From the NCBI GenBank assembly GCA_003427395.1, contig BFEA01000064.1, forward strand, positions 3,551,138 through 3,586,177: 35,040 nucleotides of DNA, written 5' to 3'. Below, one piece after another: positions 1 to 11,521 of this stretch. This stretch comes from Chara braunii. Lineage: Eukaryota > Streptophyta > Charophyceae > Charales > Characeae. Every line of letters begins with the position of its first letter. The first letter of the stretch is position 1. The translations under genes were made by a program, and so were the position numbers. The notes beneath the pieces were generated by a model. That model saw only the letters and a list, made by a program, of their open reading frames with translations, searched no databases and was not told the DNA's origin.

Positions 1-1800
1 CAAACAAAAACAACCACAAACAACACCAACACCAATACCAACCACAACACCACCACCACCAACCACAACAACTACCCCAACACCACCACCAACCACAACA
101 ACCCCAACACCCAACCCCAACAAACAACAACAAACAACACCAACCCCAAACACCAACAACAAACAACACCAACACCAACACCAACACCAACACCAACACC
201 AACCACAAGAACACCAACACCAACACCAACACCAACCCAAGCACCCCAACACCACCACCAACCACAACAACCACAACCACAACCACCACCACAACAACAA
301 CCAGCACGACCCCGACCACGACCCCGACCCCAACAACAAACAACCCCAACACCCAGCACCAACAAACAACCCCAAACAACAACAACCCCAAAAAACAACC
401 ACAAACAACACCAACACCAACACCAACCACAACAACACCACCAGCAACCACAACAACCACCCCAACACCACCAGCAACCACAACAACCCCAACACCCAAC
501 CCCAACAAACAACAACAAACAACACCAACCCCAAACAACAACAACAAACAACACCAACACCAACACCAACACCAACACCAACAACACCAAGCACCCCAAC
601 ACCACCACCTACCACAACAACCCCAACCACAACCACAACCACCACCACAACCACAACCACCACCACCACCACAACAACCAGCACGACCACGACCACCACC
701 ACAACAACAACAACAACCACAACCACCACCACCACCACCACCACCACCCCAACCACCACCACCCCCACCCCAACCACCAACCCCAACCCCAACACCCAAC
801 TCCAACAACAAACAACCCCAACACCCAACCCCAACAAACAACCCCAAAAAACAACCACAAACAACACCAACACCAACACCAACACCAACCACAACACCAC
901 CACCACCACCACCAATCACAACAACCACCCCAACACCACCACCAACCACAGCAACCCCAACACCCAACTCCAACAAACAGCAACAAACAACACCAACCCC
1001 AAACAACAACAACAAACAACACCAACACCAACACCAACACCAACACCAAGCACCCCAACACCACCACCAACCACAACAATCCCCAAAACAATCACAACCA
1101 CAACCACCACCACCACCACAACAACCAGCACAACCATGATGACCCCAATAACAAACAACCCCAACACCCAACCCCAACAAACAACCCCAAACAACACCAA
1201 CCCCAAAAAACAACCACAAACAACACCAACACCAACACCAACCACAACACCACCACCAACCACAACAACCACCCCAACACCACCACCAACCACAACAACC
1301 CCAACAAACAACCCCAACAAACAACAACAAACAACACCAACCCCAAACACCAACCCCAAACAACACCAACACCAACCACAACAACACCAACCCCAAACAC
1401 CAACCCCAAAAAACAACCACAAACAACACCAACACCAACACCAACCACAACAACACCACCACCAACCACAACAACACCACCACCAACCACAACAACCACC
1501 CCAACACCACCACCAACCACAACAACCCCAACACCCAACAACAAACACCACCAACCCCAAACACTAACCCCAAACAACACCAACACCAACCACAACAACA
1601 CCAACACCAAGCACTCCAACACCACCACCAACCACAACAACTCCAACCCCAACCCCAACCCCCACCACCACCACAACAACCAGCACGACCATGACGACCA
1701 CGACGACAACAACAACCCCAACCCGCACCCCCACCACAACAACCAACACGAACACGAAACCAGCACCACGTTGACGACCACAACAACAACAACAACAACG
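1..1800. repeat. A/C-only higher-order low-complexity repeat
   Basis: The + strand is built almost only from A and C in CAA, CCA and CAACAC-like words, with rare G or T. It has a higher-order structure: a block starting CCCCAACACCCAACYCCAAC recurs near 104, 486, 820, 952 and 1157, and a block with CCAGCACGACC recurs near 301, 678, 1125 and 1680. All stop codons contain T on this strand, and their complements contain A on the other, so all six frames are open by composition alone. The long Gln/Asn/Pro/Thr and Gly/Val/Cys/Trp frames here are therefore not evidence of genes. The G/T strand contains closely spaced runs of three or four G (complement of 823-850, for example) that could form G-quadruplexes. 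Confidence 0.9.
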
Positions 1801-2983
1801 TCCTTTGGACTACTTTCCCTCTCACACTACTTTGGACCACTTTCCCTTCTTTCTTTTTTCCTTTGCTTTTTCTTTCGGTTTCCTGATCCGCTCCAGACTG
1901 GTGCTGCTGTATGCAAGAACAGTTGTGAATTAAATTATACTTCCGAGTTACACCCAACCGCAAACGACAGCAAAAAAGTGCAGAAAAAGGCCAAAAGAAA
2001 ACCGGAAAACCTGTTGTTTGTAGTACTTCGTAGTATAAATGAAGAATAGCGTTCCCCATGCGCGCAGAAGCCCATGCAAAGACAGACGGAAAGAGGACCA
2101 ACTACTTATCTATGGGATACAAATATTGCCAAAGTGTTGTTTATCACTTTTAGAAACACAACAACAACTTTGCACTGCTGCAAGCAATTCAGCTTTGAAA
2201 GAAGCAAAAAAAACTTGAATTCGGTAATTTACTAGGCTGGGCCCCAGGCCGCCCGGCGGCCTGGTCGTCGCCAGAGTGGGGAACCGTGGGGAGCTGCACG
2301 AGTTGGGAACCGGGCCCAATGTCCCTCATAATAACAATTTGAGGCCGGGGTTCTCACAGTCTACCCGAAGGCTGGGACCATTACCCAGTTTTGCTTACGG
2401 GTCGGAACCCGAGGGGACCAACCCCCTAAGGCGTCCTATTGGTCCCCTAGACACACCAGCGGAAAACACGGGAACAAACAGGACAACAATCGAACTTTAG
2501 CGCCCCTAAGGCGGGCCGCGGGAACTAAGTTCCAGCGGGCCAAATGACGCTTCCTCCAAACCCCACCAGCCACTTTCTACTGCCTTCCTACTGTGGAAAT
2601 AGAACCAAGCACCTAGGTACTAATAGTTTAACTTTGTTTTTGGTGAAGTACAGTTTCCAAAAAAAAAAAAAAAAAAAAGGGCGACAGCCTTGGGATATCG
2701 TGATTGAATCATTGAACTGACCTGTCCTATCTGGGACGATCTGAAGGATGTTTGGTGTCAATGTTAGGCGCCGGCCGTTTGGTTATTCGGGTTACTTATA
2801 ATGAAGTTTTAACTTTTAAGTAAGCCTGGAATAAGAGTTGTCTGCTGGAGATTGATGATGTGTGCAGATTAGGATGAGGAATGGAAGAAGATGGTGGTGA
2901 GGCGAATGAGAATGGTTTTTTTGAAGAATAAAAGTATCGGTGATTTGCTGCTTAATTTTAGATCTTCTGCTAAAGAACCGGAA
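1801..2983. other. Unassigned region with short palindromes
   Basis: I see no gene. A 17-bp word TTTGGACYACTTTCCCT occurs twice within 1803-1850. A GC-rich near-perfect palindrome lies at 2244-2264 (10-bp arms CCAGGCCGCC and GGCGGCCTGG around one base). Another inverted pair, AGGGGACCAA at 2412-2421 and TTGGTCCCCT at 2439-2448, has 10-bp perfect arms. The word CCCCTAAGGCG occurs twice (near 2423 and 2504). The open frames here are short and resemble no family I know. Confidence 0.5.
2659..2678. repeat. Poly(A) run
   Basis: Twenty consecutive A residues. It could be the tail of a retroposed sequence inserted in the + direction, but I could not define a 5' boundary or target duplication. Confidence 0.6.
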
Positions 2984-3200
2984 GTGTGTTGCACATGCTT
3001 GGCAATTACGAATAGATTTCCACGTATGGATGGAAATATTTCAAATTTGTTTTCGTCTCAATGGTCTTGAAGAAGTGCGGCATTGGCTGCGCATGTGTGT
3101 TGCACATCCTTGGCAATTATGAAGAGATTTCCATGTATGGATGGACAAATTCAAATTTGTTTTCGTCCCAATGGTCTTGAAGTGCGACATTGGCTGCGCA
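2984..3200. repeat. 111-bp imperfect tandem duplication
   Basis: Unit one (2984-3094) and unit two (3095-3200) both start GTGTGTTGCACAT and end near GGCTGCGCA. The second has a 3-nt deletion, small indels and scattered substitutions. Both carry peptides of the type CFRxNGLE..RHWLR in one frame, which hints at decayed coding DNA of unknown origin, but no family was recognised. No gene is called in 3201-3459, which leads up to the LTR. Confidence 0.75.
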
Positions 3201-3459
3201 ACAATAAGAAGATCACCCATGTGTTGAGGGTTGATGTTGAGGGACGGTTAAACAGACAGATCATGGGGTCATTTCAGTGTTTGGATTTCAAGGGTGAAAT
3301 GGGTAAGGTCTACGTGATAAGTAGATCGTATATGCGTCAGTTGGCACTCAATCGTGACGTAGACCCCTGATGAGTCCAGTTCCGCTGTAGGGTCATGCAC
3401 CGGAGAAGCTCGACGTGGTTACGGATGATACCGGCACGACGTCTAAATGCGGAGCGAGC

Positions 3460-4786
3460 TCTGCAATGACTTGCTGGTTCCACTGGCCTGTAGCCTCTCT
3501 CGTCGAGGCTGTACCATAGGTAGGATAGATTCATGATTTTGTTTGGCTGAGGGCTAACCGAGAGACATGCCTGTAAGGAAAATTCGAGAGGGACATATCC
3601 GCAAATTCGAGGAAATAAAGGCCCGTACTAACTAGAATTTAAGGAAAATTCGAGAGGGACATATCCGCAAATTCGAGGAAATAAAGGCCCGTACTAACTA
3701 GAATTTCCTACAGCTACCCTAACTGCGAATAGCAGGCCCGGGCTACCCCTAGGACAGACAGGCCCTACGGGCCTAAGGCTGATAGATGGTCCTATAGCCT
3801 ATAGCCGGGTAGGGGAGAGGCCCTGGAGGCCGAAACTGAACCGGTCGGTCCAGTCAGTCCGGTCTAGGTCGTGTCTAGGCTAGTGTAGGTTATAGATAGG
3901 ATGAGGACATTGGTTCGGGGCTTTTGGCAGTTGGTACCGTGTACATTGCTGCTGTACAACGCGTGAACTGGAGGTGGTGACAGCTTCGGCGTTGAAGGAG
4001 ACCGACATAGCCGGACCTTCCGAGCGTCGGACATAGCTGGGGCCTGCGCTGTACTCTCACAGCACGCGGGGCTGTACCGAGGTTAGGGCTATCTGAAGTC
4101 TGCTGGAGGCAGAAGAAGTTGGTGCCCTGCTGGACCCTCCTCCTGAGTAGGGTTACAGGGTGTGTGGCACTGCAGCCATGGCTGCAGCTTCTTCCTCAGA
4201 GATCATCTTGTCAGGAGAGGTGGCGCTGCTGCAGACTTCCACCCAGGAAGTCATTCGGCACTTCATCATCATCAGACACTGTGGCGTTGGTCTTCTTCTT
4301 CATCCTCTGAGAAGCGCTTGGCCTCAGAGGCCTGTTTCAGGGTGGCACTTCCCACTGGAGGCTGTATCTGGGTGGCGCTGGTTGTTTCAGGGTCTCAGGG
4401 GGTGGTATAGCGGTTACCCAGGGTGTGGGAAGTGAAGCGCTGCTCATTTCTGAGCAGCGCACCATAGTTCTGGGGTTATTCTGACAATTCGAGACTTTTT
4501 ATTAAACAGTGTTGATACTGGGTTTGGACTATCATTGCTTCATTGTTTCCTAGATGTGATCTACTCGGCTTTCCTTTATGACTGGTTGTGAGGATTGTGT
4601 GGAGTGAATTGCACTTTCAGTGTACTCTGTCATATAGCATGGTCAAGTCTTCTGCTGTGTTTATCTCTCTCTGTGCGGTGTGATACTCCTATCCTCTCCC
4701 CTTCCTTCTGTGTATGTATGGGCATGCCTGGTAGTCTCTGTGAGTGAGTGTTGGTCTTCAGACAACAGACAACCAGAATCATAACA
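3460..4786 (+). mobile_element. 5' LTR of plus-strand Ty3/gypsy element
   Basis: This 1.3-kb segment starts TCTGCAATGACTTGC and ends ...AATCATAACA immediately before a tRNA primer-binding site. Its first ~890 bp are repeated in the same orientation at 11522-12349, just after the polypurine tract, which identifies it as an LTR. It contains the element's promoter and polyadenylation signals by family knowledge, though I cannot place a TATA box with confidence. It differs from the 3' copy by an extra 66-bp tandem unit and many point changes, so the insertion is not recent. The exact first base is uncertain by a few nucleotides. Confidence 0.85.
3575..3706. repeat. 66-bp perfect tandem duplication inside the 5' LTR
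   Basis: Copies 3575-3640 and 3641-3706 are identical, beginning AAGGAAAATTCGAGAGG and ending ACTAACTAGAATTT. The 3' LTR has only one, slightly diverged, copy (from about 11637). Identical copies inside an otherwise diverged LTR mean the duplication arose after insertion, or is an assembly artefact. Confidence 0.9.
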
Positions 4787-4788
4787 AT

Positions 4789-4800
4789 TGGTATCGGAGC
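4789..4800 (+). promoter_or_regulatory. Primer-binding site (initiator tRNA-Met)
   Basis: TGGTATCGGAGC matches the plant LTR-retrotransposon consensus TGGTATCAGAGC, complementary to the 3' end of initiator tRNA-Met, with one A-to-G difference. It lies 2 nt after the LTR end, the expected position for priming minus-strand DNA synthesis. Confidence 0.88.
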
Positions 4801-6329
4801 GATTGGATCCAGACAGTGAAGTGATTGATGAGTTGGGGCAACTACAACTATCTGGCGAGACACTGGAGTTAGAGTTTCATGGCAATTGGTCATCTTCAGG
4901 GTTGGGGACAGTGAGGGTGGTGGTGGTGAGCGTGTGGCAAGAGGTATTGCACAGACGGTGACACACTCCTGTCTAGGGTTGTACAGGAGTGAGTGGCGAT
5001 TGTTGCTCAGAGGCCTGGGAGGCTCTAAGGAGGCTATTTTTAGTCTGGCGACTCATCTGGAAACTGGCGATTGGTAGGGAAGTGATCCCAAGAGGTTGCA
5101 ATTTTGGAGTTGGGTCAGGATCCCCAATTTCCAAGCAGCGAAGTGCAGGTTAGAGCAGCGCTGCACTGAGTTCCTCAATTATCAGCATCTGCGAGTCCAA
5201 ATTCAGTGAATCTGTCACTTGAGGGTGGCGAGATGGGTCTGAGCAGACAGCCATAGTATCAGCATCTGGGAGAATTACTGGATCACCAGGTTTCAAGAAG
5301 TTACGTGGGAACACTTGGAAAAATCAGTAGATGAGATTGGCAAGATGGGTCTGAGCAGACAGCCATAGCCAGGGTTTCATTCATCTTCTTCAGAGATATT
5401 CTTGAAGTAAGTGTGTTCCTTACTTTACTTTGTGTGGCGATTTTGGGGTTATTTTCAGAATAGCGAAATATGGTATGTCAGTCAGTTGACACTCGAAAAT
5501 AGAAATTCAGATTGTGGGACAGCATCCAATTTCTCCTACCTATCTTCTTTGACTTCTACTAACCCTGTTTGACCTCCTCTCTGACTCAAATTTCATTTGT
5601 GACTGCTTTACAGTGTTGCGATTCATACTGTGTAGTGAATTGCTTGGTTCAGGACCCTGTTGTCGGTGATAATACAAATTTGAATTATGCGCTGCCATAG
5701 CTGAAGCTTGGCTAGACTAGGGTCAGTCATAACTTTGGTTCTGTCCGTCAGAATTTAATTATGTCAGTCCCTGGTGAATCGCAATTCACTGTACAATATA
5801 TGTCTGAAATCACACAATGAGATTTGATGTTCTGAGTCAGTTACACTGATAACTGTAATTCGCCATACCCAGGGTATGACATACAGGGTCATAGAATGGT
5901 GAAGTCTATAGGGTAAGTCTAAAAATAGGATACCCTGTAAATCGCTGCACCTGGGTCATCAGTGGATGCCTGTCTAGCCCTCATTAGTCACTCTGTCTAA
6001 TTGCTAATCAATACTAACCAGTCCAGGACTGCATCCTGCAAGGAATTAATACAGGATTTGTAGTAATTGCATGCAATTGTTGCGTCATGGCAGGGAATGG
6101 AAAATCGTGAGATTGATTTTTGTTGAGTGTACTCTAAACTGACCTTGACCCTCAAGCGGTCTGCAGAGACTGAGCACTCACTTGCTCAGACTAACCAACT
6201 TCTCCTTTCAGTCAGGTGACAACAATTAGGCGAGTACTGCAGAGAAAACCCAATTCCTGTTACTTCCATCTCTGTCTTCTGATTAATTTTATTTTTTATT
6301 TTTATTTTCTGTATTGTGGGCAAATTAAA
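4801..6329 (+). other. Untranslated leader between PBS and gag
   Basis: About 1.5 kb without a convincing frame separates the PBS from the gag start. A 25-bp sequence is repeated exactly at 5232-5256 and 5344-5368; it contains the short hairpin GTCTG-AG-CAGAC. ATCAGCATCTG also recurs nearby. By family knowledge, packaging and dimerisation signals lie in such leaders; assigning these repeats that role is inference. Confidence 0.6.
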
Positions 6330-7872
6330 ATGTCGGGTGCAGAAAAGGGTGAACCTTCTGAGGAGAAGCCTCAGATTCCTCTTGACCCCTTAGAGGCTGA
6401 ACTGCGTGCGCAGGAGGAGAAACTCCGCCAACAGGCACAGGTAGTTGAGGCGCTAAAGGCAGAGTTAAAGAGGACGGAGGAAGCCGCCAAGAAGGAGATG
6501 AGAAGGCGGGAGTTGGCAGCAGATGTGGAAAAGGTCAGGGTGAGTGGCAGCTCCAGTCAGTACAATAAGGACATTGCTGAGTTCATCCTTTTGCAGGATG
6601 AATTCATCAGTCCTATTTTACTAATTGGGATGTCGGGATCACCAGTCTGGAGGAGAGTATGGCAGAGCATACAAAGCAGTTGAGTGACATCTCCTCCAAA
6701 CTTGATCGCCTTTTTGTTCATCTGCAGATTCCAACCACCCTGACTGTCCCTACATCGCCTGGGGTCTCTCAAGCAGGACCTCAACAACCCCCACAATCCA
6801 GACACACGTCCCCTCCCTCTACACCCAAGTCAACAACACCTTCTCAGCCCTCTGGATCATTAATATGCAGCGCCCAAGCTGACACCTCCACCTATGTTCT
6901 CTGGCGAGGACCCAAAGGCGGATGTTGCAGATTGGGTCACTGCACAGCGAACCTACCTAAGTGGGTTCAAATGTGACGAGGACGTGAAGGTGAGTGCCAT
7001 CCTCGCTCGCTTGGAGAGGACTGCACTGAAATAGTGCACCTCTACCTCCAACAAGCAGGGGATGGAGATGGCTGATTGGGCACAGAGGCCGGGGGTGGCT
7101 GGTTTTCTGCAGGCTGTGCAGGATAGGTTTGCAAATAAGGAGCAGGCAAGGAAAGCAGCAAACAAAATTTTGCGCCTGGGCCAAAAAAATTTTGACGGCT
7201 CCTTGTCTAAACTTTATTCCACCTTTGAGAGTCTAACGTCGACTCCTGGGTTGGAGATGCGTGAGCAAGATCTGCTCATCCATTTCGTGAGAGCAGCGCC
7301 TGAGCAATACCAACTTGCTCTTTTCTCTCAGGGCCACAAGGATTGGCAGTCCTTTGGCAAAGCAGCCCTGGACTTGGAGTCCAAACTCCATGTTCAGGAA
7401 GCACCTTCTAAAGGAAGGGAGGGACCCTCCTCAAAGGGGCGTAGAAGGAGGAAGGGTGCCCTCTTTGCTGCAACTTCGAGTTCTGATGATGATGCAGCAT
7501 CCCAGGGTGGGACCCCTCAATCTGGGACTGCTACCTCATCTGCTGCAGATCCAACTGTTCTTGCCCTGGCTGATGCTTTGATGGGCATGGCAAGGGGTAA
7601 AGCCCCAACCCAGAAAGCATCAACCAACTGCAAGGGGAAAGGTAAGGGACGTGCCTCTTCCCCTGGTGCCCAGAGAGTTCCATTACCACGAGACGTCCGC
7701 TGGCCGGCTGACCCCCTTGATCCTTCCACCTTCCCCTGGCATGCACTCAGGATCCAGGAGGGAGTTTGGAGGAAGAGGAAGGTCCAGGGGTGTCTGCTTG
7801 AGATGCGAGGGGGACCATTTCCTGAAGGACTGTCCTAGCATGCCTCGCAGGTCTACAAGCAACTCTAGTTAA
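6330..7872 (+). pseudogene. Broken gag (capsid and zinc knuckle)
   Basis: Start chosen at MSGAEKGEPSEEK, after the leader. The first ~90 residues are charged and Glu/Lys-rich (a predicted coiled coil). A Pro/Ser/Thr-rich linker follows, then a Ty3/gypsy capsid region: PPMFSGEDPKADVADWV through the LxFVRAAPEQYQLALFS part. The nucleocapsid zinc knuckle is read at 7795-7833 as C-x2-C-x3-H-x4-C, one residue shorter than the usual C-x2-C-x4-H-x4-C. The frame is broken: shifts near 6660-6680, near 6885 and near 7760, and a TAG at 7032-7034 where the family usually has Trp. The intact protein would form the virus-like particle in the cytoplasm. This copy cannot encode it as one chain. Confidence 0.85.
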
Positions 7873-7892
7873 AAAAACTAGAGCAGAGAGAG

Positions 7893-10800
7893 GTGGAAGC
7901 AGCAACTCCTTCCACCAGTGCTGATTCACCTTCTGACGAAGAGGAATCTTCACCTTTTCATGCTGATTTTTTCTGTGGAGTTGCATCTTCAGGGTACTTC
8001 ACTTTTGCGGACTCTGAGTTGGATGAGACGTGGGAGGAGGATGAGACCCAGAGCCTTGTTGATCTCTGCTTGTCCTTGCAAGAAAGAAAGAAGCACAGGT
8101 CAGACCTCACCGGCTTCGACCCTTCATCCTGGGAGCCAAGTTCAAAGGGCTCTTGGACTGTGGGTCTACTTGCAATTTTATATCTCCCAAGACAGTCAGC
8201 AAGCTGCACTTGGACCAGCGACTGGTAAAATTGTGACAGCCTATCGAGGTTCGCATAAACGACTCATCTACAGTCAAGATCACTACTGTTGTCAAGGTTT
8301 TACCTGTAAATTTTGACAAGCAGGGGGAAATCAGGCATCACCTAAATTTCTATGTGTTCTCTGATGTCCCCTTTGACCTTGTGTTCTCTATGCAACGACT
8401 TAGTGCCACCAACCCCAGGATCGACTGGCGGACTCCTAGGGTTGAGCTACCTGACCGGCATGGGGTCTATCGCCCTTGTATGCTTGCTGACGAGTACCAT
8501 TCGACCAGTAGCTGCTATTGCATGTGTGCTCGCAGTTTTATGCGTTTCTCACGCCAGACTGACCACACACGTCTGTTTGTGGCTTATGTCAAACAGACTG
8601 ATGTGGAGACTGCTCCCTGTCCCTCGCAGATTCAGCAGGTTGTTGATCGGTTCTCATATCTTATGCAGGAGCGTACTGGACTTGTCCATAGGCAGACCAA
8701 ACATAAGATTGAGCTCCTGCCTAGTTCAGTCCCTCCCAAGGGTCCAGTCTACAGGATGTCCCCTGCTGAACTTGACGAGCTCAGGAAACAGTTAGAGACC
8801 CTAACCAGCAAAGGTTGGATCCGGCCCAACACATCTGAATTTGGGGCACCAGTTCTCTTTGTTCCAAAGGAAAATGGTGAGTTCAAAACACGCGTGGACT
8901 ATAGGGGTCTCAACAAGATCACGAGGAAGTCTACAGAGCCTCTTCCTCGTATCGATGATCTGTTGGATATGGTGCAGGGCTGCACTATCTTCAGCAAGAT
9001 CAATCTCAAATCTGGCTATCACCAAATTGAGATGGCTGAAGGCGATGTCCACAAGATAGCCTTCAAGACTAGGTATGGTACTTATGAGTACCTGGTCATG
9101 CCATTCCAAACAGAGATGCACCGCATACTCAGGCCTTACCTAGGCAAGTTCGTAGTTGTCTATCTGGATGATATCATGGTATTCAGTCGTTCTGTTCAGG
9201 AGCCTGCGCAACATCTAGCTCTGGTCCTCCTGGCCTTACATGATAACCAGTATAAGATTAACAGGGAGACATCCTCTTTTGGAATTCCCTTTATGGTCTA
9301 TCTGGGTCATGCCATTTCTGGAGAGGGGTTAGCTCCTGAGGCAACGAAAGTTGCTACTGTTCAGGATTGGCCAATGCCTGTTAACATTCGTGATGAGTGG
9401 TCTTTCTTGGGTCTTGCATCTTACTACAGGAAGTTCATTAAGAACTTATCCTCCATTGCAGCACCCCTGACTGACCTCACAAAGAAAGACACCTTCTTTC
9501 TTTGGACATCAGAGTGCCAGGAGGCTTTCATACGTCTCAAGGAGGTCTTGATTCGTGCCCTTGTTCTGAAGTTACCTGACCCTACCTTGCCTTTTGTGCT
9601 CACCACTGATGCTAGTCAGTATGGTGTAGGGGCGGTACTTCAGCAGGATGATGGGAATGGTCTGCAGCCAGTCAAATACATGAGTAAGAAGATCAAAACA
9701 AAGAAGTTGCAGGACTCTACGTATGAGAAAGAACTTTATGCTCTTGTGTCAACGCTCAAGCATTGGAAGCACTTCCTCCTAGGCAGGCACTTCAAAATCT
9801 TTTCAGATCACTCCACCCTTCAGTGCATGAAGTCCCAGGAGAACTGAATGACAAGTTTTCCCACTATATTCAGTTTATTGACTTGTTAGACTTTGAACCG
9901 AAGCACAAGAAGGGCTGCTACAACCGTGTGGTAGATGCCCTCTCTCGTAGGCCTGACGCTCTCTTTCTGATCTTCTTCACCCATTCCTTTGGGAAAAAGA
10001 CTCGACAGACCATGGCCCGTCTGCTGCCCCAAGACCCGATTTTTAAGCCCATAGTGAGAAATCTCCAAGATGATCCTGCCTCTAAACCAGGATGTACTCT
10101 GGTTTCAGATATGCTGTATACTTGCAGCAGAGGTGAGGAATGCATGTACATTCCCCAGGACCGCAAGCTGAGAACACTTCTGATGTTAGAATGTCATGAT
10201 GCTCGTGGTCATTTTGGTGCCCTCAAATCGTATGCAGCCCTGTCACAACGCTTCTTCTGGAAGGAGATGAGTGGCATGCTGCACTATGTGGAAACTTGTG
10301 AGTTATGCCAGAGGAATAAGGTAGTTCGCCGACCTCCCCTTGGCTTACTCAAACCCCTACCCATCCCTAAAGCACCTGCACAGTCAGTGTGTATCAACTT
10401 TACTGATTTGGGTAGGACCACACCTTGTGGTATGCGTCAGGTTATGGTATGTGTGGACCATTTTTCCAAACATGCAGAGTTCATCCCCTTACCAGTTGAG
10501 GCCCGTGTTCCAGCCGTTCAGGCGGCTTTTGCTGACAGGTGGGTTACACACCATGGACCACCCACCTCGATAGTCATTGACCGAGATCCCAGATTTTGCA
10601 GCAATGAATGGCAATCCTACTGTAGGGATTACCTTCATTCTCGTTTGGATATGACATCCGGTCGTCATCCTGAAGCCAATGGTCAGGCTGAAGTGATGAA
10701 CCAAATTCTATTTCAGCTGCTGCGTCCTGTGATCAGTCGAGATCAGTAGGACTGGGATCTCCATCTCGGTCGTGCACAACTTGTGTATAACACGTCTCTA

Positions 10801-11490
10801 CACTCCTCTACAAGCTTTACAGCCTACCGGTTGCATTGGGGTCGTGAGCCACAACAGCCGCTCGACGATGTCATCGACAAGGCTACTCCCACATTGACGC
10901 ATGGAACTGTAGAGTTCACCAGACGTTACCGTGTGGACATTGAGTGCGCCCGTGCCAACCTACTTAAAGCCCAAAAGACTATGATTTAGCAGGCTAACCG
11001 GCACAGACGTCACTCTACTATTCGCACAGGTGACTGGGTGTGGGTACTCATTTCTGAGTTGTTACGAGAGGAGGACATTTCTCCTAAGCTGCTCCCATGA
11101 TACATGGGTCCATGGCAGGTCTTAGATAAAGCGGGAGTTGATCCTTTTGGATCATCCTGTACAGTGGATGTCCCTCTGCATCTACAAACCTACACTGTCT
11201 TTTATGCATCTAAGTTGTTGTTGTTCACATCAGCTAATGCATTCCCAGATAGGCCCCCTCAATTTGGTCCTCCGATCCCTGGTAAGGGATATGGGTTGGA
11301 ATCAATTGAGGATGAGTCAGGTACACGCCCAGACAAAGAGTACCTTGTGAAGCCTCCCTACGAGCCGCATACTGAAGATCGATGCTTTACTCGCAAGGAA
11401 CTTCTTAAAACGGCTAAGTCTGTTGTCCTCAAATATGAGGCAGCGCAGAATGGAGAACCCCTTCGACGCTCTGCACACCTACGCCCCTAG
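7893..11490 (+). pseudogene. Broken pol (PR-RT-RNase H-integrase)
   Basis: Domain order PR-RT-RH-IN defines Ty3/gypsy. The protease motif is LLDCGSTCNFIS (active site 8156-8167). RT runs from about 8690 to 9330 with YLDD at 9161-9172. RNase H has TTDAS (9602-9616), YEKELYAL and FSDHSTL. Integrase has an HHCC zinc finger (10189-10320), a second catalytic Asp at 10579-10581 and Glu at 10690-10692. A C-terminal GPW-type domain and tail end at 11490. Damage: a shift near 8140; TGA 8234-8236; RT motif A Asp replaced by Asn (9002-9004); the GLTNAPATF segment missing after MPF (9106/9107); a shift near 9838; integrase first Asp replaced by Asn (10396-10398); and stops at 10747, 10987 and 11098. All seven point defects fit C-to-T or G-to-A changes. 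The copy is dead as an autonomous element. Confidence 0.92.
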
Positions 11491-11508
11491 CTTGGAGGTC
11501 CTTGCTCC

Positions 11509-11517
11509 GGGGGAGGG
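11509..11517 (+). promoter_or_regulatory. Polypurine tract
   Basis: GGGGGAGGG followed by TAG lies directly before the 3' LTR start. This is where plus-strand DNA synthesis is primed in LTR retrotransposons. The arrangement closely matches the minus-strand element (G-run then TAG, then AATGAC within the first bases of the LTR). Confidence 0.8.
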
Positions 11518-11521
11518 TAGG

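Noticed and set aside
1136-1567. A 143-codon Gln/Asn/Pro/Thr-rich frame and long opposite-strand frames
   Set aside because: The DNA is almost only A and C, so no frame can contain stops; openness carries no information.
2270-2560. Possible rRNA or organelle-derived segment, suggested by GC-rich paired words
   Set aside because: No conserved rRNA or tRNA core could be recognised.
3366-3420. CTGATGAG followed by TCC...GGA and GAA, resembling a hammerhead ribozyme core next to an LTR
   Set aside because: The invariant first pair of stem II and the full GAAA are missing, and no cleavage-site stem was found. CTGATGAG near 21168 also lacks the rest of the core.
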